39,342 nt of DNA from Acidisphaera sp. L21 (GTDB lineage: Bacteria > Pseudomonadota > Alphaproteobacteria > Acetobacterales > Acetobacteraceae). The translations under genes were made by a program, and so were the position numbers. The stretch spans positions 80,240 to 119,581 of the forward strand of contig NZ_LMUY01000124.1 in the NCBI RefSeq assembly GCF_009765685.1, read 5' to 3'. The notes under the pieces were generated by a model. That model was not told the DNA's origin. It worked only from the letters and a program-made list of their open reading frames with translations, and made no database searches. Positions 33,869 through 39,342 of the stretch are shown piece by piece. Position 1 is the first letter of the stretch, and the number at the start of each line of letters is the position of its first letter.

Positions 33869-34654
33869 ATGAGAGGCCTTGATGATCTACAGCGATTTCA
33901 AGTCGAGGTCGCCGATCACGTCGCAACGGTCACCATCGCGGCACCCCCCGTCAACGCGCAGGATCGGCTGTTTCGCGAGGAGTGCGTACGGATATTCGAC
34001 GTGCTGGGGGCCGAGACCGATATACGCGCCATCGTGCTGGCGGCCGACGGACGAGCATTCTCCGCTGGCGCCGATCTTTCGGAACGTGCCGGCATCCTTG
34101 CCGAGCCGGGCGGCTACGCGCGGCATAATCGCCTGGTGCGCGCCGCATTCGACTGCATCATCGAATGCCCCAAGCCGGTCATTGCCGCGGTCAATGGCGC
34201 CGCCATTGGCGCGGGATGCGTGCTCGCCCTCCTGTGTGACATCCTGATCGTCGCGGAGGAGGCGTTCCTCTCGATGACGGAAGTCGATTACGGGCTGGCT
34301 GGCGGCGTGCGCCACGTGCTGCGTTCGTTCAGCCCCTCCGATGCACGCTTGATGATCTACACCGCCAAGCGCGTCACCGGGCCCGAACTCTATCGCATGA
34401 ACGTTGCGTCGGCCTGCGTCCCGAAAGCCCAGCTTGTGGAAGAGGCGAAGGCTATTGCCCGAACCATCGCGGAAAAGGTGCCTCTGGCCGTCATGGCCGC
34501 CAAACGCTCCTTCGGCCTCACGGAGGAAATGCCGCTCCGCGACGGCTATCGATACGAACAGTCGCAGACCGCCCTTTTGGCAGAGACGGAAGACACGCAG
34601 GAGGCCTTGGCGGCGTTTCGCGAAAAGCGCAAGCCCGTCTTCAAGGGATTTTAG
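33869..34654 (+). CDS. Enoyl-CoA hydratase/isomerase (crotonase) family protein
   Basis: 261 residues; the ATG at 33869 is chosen because AAGGA lies about 10 nt before it and the family N-terminus 'FQVEVADHVATVTIAAPPVN' follows. The oxyanion-hole strands are 'GRAFSAGADLSERAG' and 'AAVNGAAIGAGCVLALLCDI'. The second-glutamate region reads 'FLSMTEVDYGLAGGVRHVL', so at least one family acid/base Glu is present. The enzyme class handles hydration, isomerisation, or cleavage of acyl-CoAs in the cytoplasm. No CoA ligase or acyl-CoA dehydrogenase is near, so its substrate is not predictable. It ends at the 15-bp tandem repeat. Confidence 0.93.
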   Translation: MRGLDDLQRFQVEVADHVATVTIAAPPVNAQDRLFREECVRIFDVLGAETDIRAIVLAADGRAFSAGADLSERAGILAEPGGYARHNRLVRAAFDCIIECPKPVIAAVNGAAIGAGCVLALLCDILIVAEEAFLSMTEVDYGLAGGVRHVLRSFSPSDARLMIYTAKRVTGPELYRMNVASACVPKAQLVEEAKAIARTIAEKVPLAVMAAKRSFGLTEEMPLRDGYRYEQSQTALLAETEDTQEALAAFREKRKPVFKGF

Positions 34655-34707
34655 GCCATCGCAGACGGGGCCATCGCAGACGGGGCCATCGCAGACGGGG
34701 CCATCGC
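34655..34707. repeat. 15-bp minisatellite, three full copies plus 8 bp
   Basis: GCCATCGCAGACGGG is repeated without mismatch at 34655-34669, 34670-34684 and 34685-34699, followed by GCCATCGC (34700-34707). It starts one base after the hydratase stop codon. Perfect identity points to recent slippage; copy number probably varies between strains. Confidence 0.92.
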
Positions 34708-34722
34708 CCGCCAACTCGACCG

Positions 34723-34751
34723 GCAGGCCGCGACCCGGCTGCCCGGCCTGC
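34723..34751. terminator. Inverted repeat between convergent genes
   Basis: GCAGGCCG (34723-34730) pairs perfectly with CGGCCTGC (34744-34751) around a 13-nt loop. It lies between the hydratase gene (+) and the EthD-like gene (-) and could terminate transcription from both sides. No T run follows, so this is only a candidate. Confidence 0.45.
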
Positions 34752-34768
34752 GTCGTCGGTCGCACGGC

Positions 34769-35449
34769 TCAAACTAGATCCGCAGCCGACATGGCAAGTG
34801 ACAGGCGGTAGCGGCCGATGATCGGCGCAACCGCGACGCCGGCCCCAAGCAGCCCAGAGTCCGTCACCTCCGCATCGATGGCGTCGCATAGCGCGTCTTC
34901 GTCGTAGCCGGAGATCACCAGGACCCAGTCCGCTATCCCGTCCCCGCCGCGTATCCCTTGTTCCGCGGTTTGCGAGATATTCCCCGGCATATCGGTGACC
35001 AGAAGGTGAGCCCCACATAACCCGGGCAAGTGGGCAAGCTCCGGCAGGCGCCGATCCAGATAGCGCCGGACGGTATCGCCCCGACCGGCGGCGGGGGAGA
35101 ACCGAATGGTCGCGATGAACGCCGCGATGCCTCCGCCATGGCTGGCTGCTACGCGGCACAGGCTGCGGACCATATTCAGGTGATGCGGCATCATCTTGGT
35201 CGACCACGGGGTGGGATGGTTCAGGCGGTCCAGGTACGCCGCTGACGCCACCGTCGCGTGGCTGTCCAGCTCGTACATGACGAAGACGCCGGTAGCGCCG
35301 TCACGATCCGTCCAACGCGAGCCGCGGAGGAAGCCGGGTATCCCCATGCGCTCGGGAAAATGTTCGTGCGAGTGCCAGTTCTGGAACTCGGAACGAAGGG
35401 TCGGCGCGATATCCCACCACATGGCCACGGCGGCCTGGCCTAGCAACAT
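34769..35449 (-). CDS. Dimeric alpha/beta-barrel (EthD-like) protein of unknown function
   Basis: 226 residues from the ATG at 35449, with GAGGA about 7 nt upstream; a start at 35473 is also open. The phrase 'NWHSHEHFPERMGIPGFLRG' followed by 'SRWTDRDGATGVFVMYELDS' is characteristic of ferredoxin-fold (EthD/DUF4286-like) proteins that occur in degradation clusters. The length would allow two such domains in tandem, the second beginning near residue 110 ('IAAFIATIRFSPAAGRG'). No catalytic residues can be named. It is 117 bp after the isomerase-fold gene on the same strand and may be the end of that operon. Confidence 0.78.
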   Translation of the reverse strand: MLLGQAAVAMWWDIAPTLRSEFQNWHSHEHFPERMGIPGFLRGSRWTDRDGATGVFVMYELDSHATVASAAYLDRLNHPTPWSTKMMPHHLNMVRSLCRVAASHGGGIAAFIATIRFSPAAGRGDTVRRYLDRRLPELAHLPGLCGAHLLVTDMPGNISQTAEQGIRGGDGIADWVLVISGYDEDALCDAIDAEVTDSGLLGAGVAVAPIIGRYRLSLAMSAADLV

Positions 35450-35566
35450 TGTATCATCCTCTTCCAAACGCATTGCTCAAGGGAGCAGGTCCTTATAGGC
35501 AACGCCTCACTCCCTCCTCGCAGGCAACCGAGGCATCTGGGGAAACCGGACGGCGTGACAGGCCAG

Positions 35567-36412
35567 CTATCGGGCCCAATCCAGGAGGAATTGCCGGGCA
35601 TGGTCTGCGGCCAATTGTAGACGCTTGCCCGTCGACAGGCCGGCATCCGCCGCGACCGGGGTTTCCACGGCCAGCGCCGTGCCCTCAGGCAGGGCTGCCA
35701 GAAAGGCGTGCAGGGCGGCAATGCCTTGGCCTGGATGAAGGCGGCCGGACCGCGCCTCGGTTGGCAGCGCCGCAATCGCGGGTGCTGGGCCGGGCGCCAC
35801 GTCGCAAAGCTGCGCGTAGGCGACACGGTGGGGCGGCAGCGCCGCGATCTCGGCGGCATCGATTCCGGCACGATGCAGATGCAGCACATCCAGGATGATC
35901 CCGGTGTCGTCCGACCCGGCCGCCTCGATCAGCAACAGCGCCTCCGCGATCGTCCGGATGTCGCGGTAAAGCATGCACTCGACCCCGACACGCAACCCAT
36001 GTCGCCCGGCTTCCTCGCAAAGCGCGCCGAAGAGGTCGATGCGGTCCTGCGGCGACGATGCGGGGCCGCCGACAGGTGCGCCGATCACCGAAATGCAGTC
36101 TGCACCCAGTTCGGCGCCTGCCTCCAGGACGGGCCGGTAATCCTGCATCGTCATTCCTGGGGCGAGCACGAATGCTTCGACGTCGAACAGCCTGGTTCCG
36201 GTACGCTGCAGCGCGGCCCGGATCGCGGCGATAGTGGCGGGTTTGCCAACGATGCCGTGCTCCAGCGGCACGGGGGTTGCGGTGGCCAGCGGCAGCCCCA
36301 CGGCTCCGAAGCCGGCTGCGGCGGCCTCCTCGATGAAGCGCACCGGTTCCATGCGCCCGATCGTCAGGTTTTCCACCACGAGGGCGGAGGGGGGGATCGC
36401 TTGTTGCCGCAT
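35567..36412 (-). CDS. Sugar phosphate isomerase/epimerase-like TIM-barrel protein
   Basis: 281 residues from the ATG at 36412, which overlaps the SDR stop (TGATG). It has the xylose-isomerase-like (AP endonuclease 2) TIM-barrel layout with metal-ligand candidates Glu in 'HGLRVGVECMLYRDI', Asp and His in 'GIILDVLHLHRAG', and Glu in 'ALAVETPVAADAG'. Members include hydroxypyruvate isomerase, inosose dehydratase, tagatose/ribulose epimerases and some aromatic dehydroshikimate dehydratases. With a Gfo/Idh-type oxidoreductase and an SDR in the same operon, a role on a polyol, inositol-like or cyclohexane-type compound is plausible. Confidence 0.88.
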   Translation of the reverse strand: MRQQAIPPSALVVENLTIGRMEPVRFIEEAAAAGFGAVGLPLATATPVPLEHGIVGKPATIAAIRAALQRTGTRLFDVEAFVLAPGMTMQDYRPVLEAGAELGADCISVIGAPVGGPASSPQDRIDLFGALCEEAGRHGLRVGVECMLYRDIRTIAEALLLIEAAGSDDTGIILDVLHLHRAGIDAAEIAALPPHRVAYAQLCDVAPGPAPAIAALPTEARSGRLHPGQGIAALHAFLAALPEGTALAVETPVAADAGLSTGKRLQLAADHARQFLLDWAR

Positions 36413-37161
36413 CAGTAAGTAGCCCGGCCGCCGGTGAGGTCGAACGTGAAGCCGGTCGTGAAGCTGCAGGCCGGGCTGGCGACCCAGGCGACCATTTCCG
36501 CCACCTCCTCGATTTGGAGGAAGCGGCCCATTGGGATCTTCGCCTTCATGGCGGCGATGAACTCCGGGGTCATCTCCTTCATCAGTTCCGTCTCCGCCAT
36601 CGCGGGGGCCAGGCAGTTGACCATCACACCGCTGCCGACGAGTTCCTTGGCGACCGATTTGCTGAAGGCGATGACGCCTCCCTTTGCCGCTGCGTAGGCC
36701 GCTCCATTCGGATTGCCCTCCTTCCCGGCGATCGAGGCAATGTTGACGATGCGGCCATATCCGTGGTCCCGCATATGCGGGATGGCGGCTCGGCAGCCGT
36801 GAAACACGCCGTCCAAGTCGATCGTCATGACCCGGCGCCAGTCGGCCAGCGAGTACTCCCAGCTTGGCATCACCGGGCCATTCACCCCGGCGTTGTTGAC
36901 CAGGATGTGCACCTGTCCCAACGCGGCGACCGCATCGGCGAAGGCTGCGGACACCGCGTCCGCATCCGCTACGTCCACCGTCTGGCAGAGCGCCGGTTCG
37001 AACCCGGCGGCCGCGGCATCGAAACCGTCGAAGCCGCGATCCCAAAGCGCCACGCGGCATCCTGCAGTGGCCAGGCGCCGGGCGATGCCCAGACCGAAGC
37101 CGCGGGCGCCCCCGGTGACGATGGCGGCGTGGCCGTTGATCGCGGTGCTGAACTCCATCAT
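36412..37161 (-). CDS. Short-chain dehydrogenase/reductase (SDR)
   Basis: 249 residues, classical SDR. Cofactor motif TGGARGFGLG (16-25), NNAG (89-92), catalytic Ser143 ('IASIAG'), Tyr156 and Lys160 (YAAAK). The Asp at the end of strand 2 ('VALWDRGFDG') favours NAD over NADP. The C-terminal 'GFTFDLTGGRATY' is standard. The first of two adjacent ATG codons (37161) overlaps the upstream stop, and AGGAGGAG precedes it. It likely oxidises a secondary alcohol to a ketone for the flavoprotein encoded upstream or the isomerase-fold enzyme downstream. Confidence 0.94.
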   Translation of the reverse strand: MMEFSTAINGHAAIVTGGARGFGLGIARRLATAGCRVALWDRGFDGFDAAAAGFEPALCQTVDVADADAVSAAFADAVAALGQVHILVNNAGVNGPVMPSWEYSLADWRRVMTIDLDGVFHGCRAAIPHMRDHGYGRIVNIASIAGKEGNPNGAAYAAAKGGVIAFSKSVAKELVGSGVMVNCLAPAMAETELMKEMTPEFIAAMKAKIPMGRFLQIEEVAEMVAWVASPACSFTTGFTFDLTGGRATY

Positions 37162-38885
37162 GCGTGCTCCTCCTGCCGTGCGGGAACGGGGTCGTCGGCC
37201 AGGCCGGCGGCATGCCGCGCGGCGCGCCAGCCAAAGACCAGGGCCGGGCCGATGGTGGTGCCGGGGCCCGGATAGGTGCCGCGGAAGATCGAGGCGAGAT
37301 CGTTGCCGCAGGCGTACAGGCCTGGGATCGGGGTGCCGGCTGCGTCCAGCACGCGCCCGTCGCCGTCGCCGGCCAGCCCGGCGCTACTCGCCAGATCTGC
37401 CGGGCGTACCGCCACTGCGTAGAACGGGCCTGGCCCGATCGGCCGCAGGCATGGATTGGGCTTGTTTGCCGGATCGCCGTTGATGCGGTTCAGGTCGCTC
37501 TCGCCGCGGCCGAACGCATGGTCCACGCCCGTCCGCGCGGCCGCGTTATGGGCGGTGACCGTTGCCTCCAGCCCGTCCGGATCGGCGCCGATCCGGACGG
37601 CCAGCGTGCGCAGGTCCGGCGCTTCGATCAGATATCCGGTGCGGATGAAGCGAGACAGATTGCGTGTGCCGGGATGGACGAGCCCGAGCCCGTAATCGGC
37701 GATGAAGCGGCGGTCCACGATCAGGTGCGCCGGGATCGCCGGGGAGACGGCATCGGCTCGCAGCATGGCCATGCAGACATCGTGATAGCTGTCGGCCTCG
37801 TTGCAGAAGCGCCGGCCGGCGGCGTTCACCGCGATCAGCCCGGGCTTCGCACGGTCCAGGATGATGTGCGGCCAGACGGATTGCGTGCCGTCCTGTCGCA
37901 TCAGCACCGAGCAGGGCATCCACAGGCCGGGGCTTTCCATCGCATCATCCAGCATGCCGCCTTGCGCGAGCGCAGCGTTGACGGCGTCGCCGGTGTGGCT
38001 TTCCGGCGCCAGCGACAGGGATCGAGCCGCCTCCGGGAACAGCGTGGCGCGCAAGGCCGGGTCGCGGGCCAGGCCGCCGGTGGCCAGCACGACGCCCCGC
38101 TCCGCCCGGATCGTGCGGCGCCCACCTGGTCCGTCGACCACGGCGCCGGCGATGCGGCCGGCATCGCCGACCAACTCGACCAGCCGGGTTCCGAACCGGA
38201 TCGGCACCCCGGCCTCGCGCAGGCTGTAGAGCAGCCGGCCGACAAGGGCGTTGCCCATGACAAGATTGGTGCCCCGGCGGTGGCGCAGCCGGTCCAGGGC
38301 GTGGCGCCCCAGCAGCGCGGCGACCCGGCGCAGATTCGCCAGCGACTGCAACGGCGCCAGCAGCGCCGGTATGTCGGCCCGCGTGACCATCATGCCGCCG
38401 AGCACCATGAACTCCCGCCAGGGGGGCAGCACGCGCTTGAAGTCCGGCCCCAGCAGGCGCCCGTCAAAGGCGAGCGGAACCAGGGCGCGTCCGCCGAAGG
38501 CCGCGCCCGGGTGGTTGCCGAGGTAATCCGGGTGGGCAGTGGCGGCCGCAAACTTCACGGCGCTACGGGCTTCCAGATCGTCGATGACGGCAGGTCCGGT
38601 TCGCAGAAAGACCTCCCGCGCCGCATCGCCGCCCCGGGTGCCGATCACCGAATCGAGGTAGGCCCGGCCTTGCTCGACCGTATCCGGGACGCCTGCAAGC
38701 CGGCTCTGGCTGGTGCCGGGAATCCAGGCCGAGCCGGCCGATGAGGCGGTGATGCCACCCGCCGCCTCAGTCTTTTCGCACAACAGAACGTCCAGCCCTT
38801 CGAGCTTGCCGACCAAAGCCGCCGTCATGCCGCCTGCCCCGGCGCCGAACACCAGAAGGTCGGTTTGCTCGTCCCACCGGGTCAT
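37158..38885 (-). CDS. FAD-binding flavoprotein, fumarate reductase/3-ketosteroid dehydrogenase (KstD-like) family
   Basis: 575 residues from the ATG at 38885, overlapping the upstream stop (ATGA at 38882-38885). N-terminal FAD site 'DLLVFGAGAGGMTAALVGK' (9-27), then 'EKTEAAGGITASSAGSAWIP', as in 3-ketosteroid delta-1-dehydrogenases and soluble fumarate reductases. The C-terminus 'GLYACGNDLASIFRGTYPGP' followed by 'GTTIGPALVFGWRAA' is diagnostic of the family. There is no signal peptide and no heme motif, so a cytoplasmic dehydrogenase that desaturates next to a carbonyl is likely. The SDR one gene on could supply the ketone. Confidence 0.92.
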   Translation of the reverse strand: MTRWDEQTDLLVFGAGAGGMTAALVGKLEGLDVLLCEKTEAAGGITASSAGSAWIPGTSQSRLAGVPDTVEQGRAYLDSVIGTRGGDAAREVFLRTGPAVIDDLEARSAVKFAAATAHPDYLGNHPGAAFGGRALVPLAFDGRLLGPDFKRVLPPWREFMVLGGMMVTRADIPALLAPLQSLANLRRVAALLGRHALDRLRHRRGTNLVMGNALVGRLLYSLREAGVPIRFGTRLVELVGDAGRIAGAVVDGPGGRRTIRAERGVVLATGGLARDPALRATLFPEAARSLSLAPESHTGDAVNAALAQGGMLDDAMESPGLWMPCSVLMRQDGTQSVWPHIILDRAKPGLIAVNAAGRRFCNEADSYHDVCMAMLRADAVSPAIPAHLIVDRRFIADYGLGLVHPGTRNLSRFIRTGYLIEAPDLRTLAVRIGADPDGLEATVTAHNAAARTGVDHAFGRGESDLNRINGDPANKPNPCLRPIGPGPFYAVAVRPADLASSAGLAGDGDGRVLDAAGTPIPGLYACGNDLASIFRGTYPGPGTTIGPALVFGWRAARHAAGLADDPVPARQEEHA

Positions 38886-39342
38886 GCTGCGACGGTTCCT
38901 GGACCCATCATCTCGTCGATCCGGATCGGCCGCCCCTCCAACGCGGAGCGCGACACGGCCAGCGTCGCCGCCACGGTGCGGGCGCCGTCCAGGCCGGACA
39001 CCAGGGGCGGCTCCTCGCCCCGGATCACGCGCAGGAAGTGGCGCGTCTGCCGCTGCAGCGGGTCCGCCGTTTCGGCTTCCAGATGCTGCACCTCGAAGCG
39101 TTCGGTCCAGCCGCGCGCGCCGGGGTAACGCCACAGCGTCAGCGACGGCAGTTCCAGCGTTCCCTCGGTGCCAGAGATGCGATAGGCGTCGGCCGCGTGG
39201 CGCGGGAAGTGCTTGGTCTCGCCTGCGGTCTGGTCCCAACAGAATGGCGAGGCAGCGGTGTCGGACAGCATCACCGTGCCCAACGCCCCGCCCTCGAAAC
39301 GCAGCAGCACTGCCGCGGTGTCTTCCACGGCAAACCCGCGCA
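38882..39342 (-). CDS. Gfo/Idh/MocA family oxidoreductase, C-terminal part (gene continues beyond the window)
   Basis: 153 complete codons plus stop, open at the right edge. The visible part is the C-terminal alpha/beta domain of a Gfo/Idh/MocA dehydrogenase: 'VEDTAAVLLRFEGGALGTVM' is the start of its open-faced sheet, and 'YRISGTEGTLELPSLTLWRY' plus 'TRHFLRVIRGEEPPLVSGLD' and 'GARTVAATLAVSRSALEGRP' are its typical ending. The N-terminal NAD domain is outside. Members oxidise sugars, inositols or related ring polyols, or act as reductases. It is the first visible gene of the operon running left to about 34769. Confidence 0.88.
   Translation of the reverse strand, partial: RGFAVEDTAAVLLRFEGGALGTVMLSDTAASPFCWDQTAGETKHFPRHAADAYRISGTEGTLELPSLTLWRYPGARGWTERFEVQHLEAETADPLQRQTRHFLRVIRGEEPPLVSGLDGARTVAATLAVSRSALEGRPIRIDEMMGPGTVAA

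Noticed and set aside
33887-34765. A 292-codon minus-strand frame that reads through the minisatellite as a repeated GPVCD peptide
   Set aside because: Mostly antisense to the well-supported enoyl-CoA hydratase gene; the repeat peptide is a by-product of a 15-bp unit.
1-39342. CRISPR arrays, tRNA or rRNA genes, phage or plasmid genes
   Set aside because: No regularly spaced repeats, no tRNA cloverleaf-like segments noticed in the gaps, and no integrase, transposase, replication or structural phage protein among the plausible genes.

Overview
This window is GC-rich, densely packed bacterial DNA with very short gene spacings, many GTG starts and many 4-nt stop/start overlaps. It is most consistent with an alphaproteobacterium. 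The mix of importers and catabolic flavoenzymes, and a run of GC-rich intergenic hairpins, suggests Rhodospirillales/Acetobacteraceae, but only at low confidence. No tRNA, rRNA, CRISPR array, prophage or intact insertion sequence was seen. The whole stretch reads as an accessory catabolic region: five solute importers (one incomplete at the left edge) with the enzymes that would act on what they bring in.

Layout. (1) 1-4666 (+): end of a family-5 binding protein, two Dpp/Opp-type permeases, a fused double ATPase whose degenerate residues all fall in one nucleotide site, and a frameshifted Asp/Glu-racemase-fold gene. (2) 4663-6636 (-): a large old-yellow-enzyme/FAD oxidoreductase, convergent with the first block. 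(3) 6884-8055: a small unknown protein and a SpoU/TrmH-type RNA methyltransferase. (4) 8065-10621 (-): a polar amino-acid type importer, divergent from an HD-domain protein of PhnZ/TmpB type (10738-11334, +). (5) 11346-13013 (-): an amidase followed by a 58-residue AtzG/GatC-like partner, divergent from an IclR regulator (13203, +) and a luciferase-like monooxygenase (14131, +). (6) 28310-15556 (-): eleven consecutive genes, namely a complete sugar-type (CUT1) importer, a large alpha/beta hydrolase, a second luciferase-like monooxygenase and a complete Dpp-type importer. (7) 32846-28426 (-): five overlapping genes encoding a three-subunit HcnABC/D-hydroxyproline-dehydrogenase-like flavoenzyme, a dihydrodipicolinate-synthase-fold lyase and a GntR/FCD regulator. 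(8) 33102-34654 (+): a carboxymuconolactone-decarboxylase-family protein and an enoyl-CoA hydratase. (9) 39342-34769 (-): Gfo/Idh/MocA end, KstD-like flavoprotein, SDR, sugar-isomerase-fold protein and an EthD-like protein.

Blocks 6 and 7 appear to form one regulon. An identical 15-bp sequence built around GTATAC lies 38-50 bp upstream of the first gene of each operon and nowhere else that I noticed, and the GntR gene sits between them. My reading is that block 6 imports two kinds of substrate, cleaves an ester or similar bond and oxygenates a product, while block 7 oxidises an amine or imino acid and processes the product with an aldolase-type lyase. The substrates cannot be read from sequence. 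The best parallel for block 7 is the D-hydroxyproline dehydrogenase plus pyrroline-hydroxycarboxylate deaminase module, but the epimerase and semialdehyde dehydrogenase of that pathway are not in the window. Neither monooxygenase has a flavin reductase nearby.
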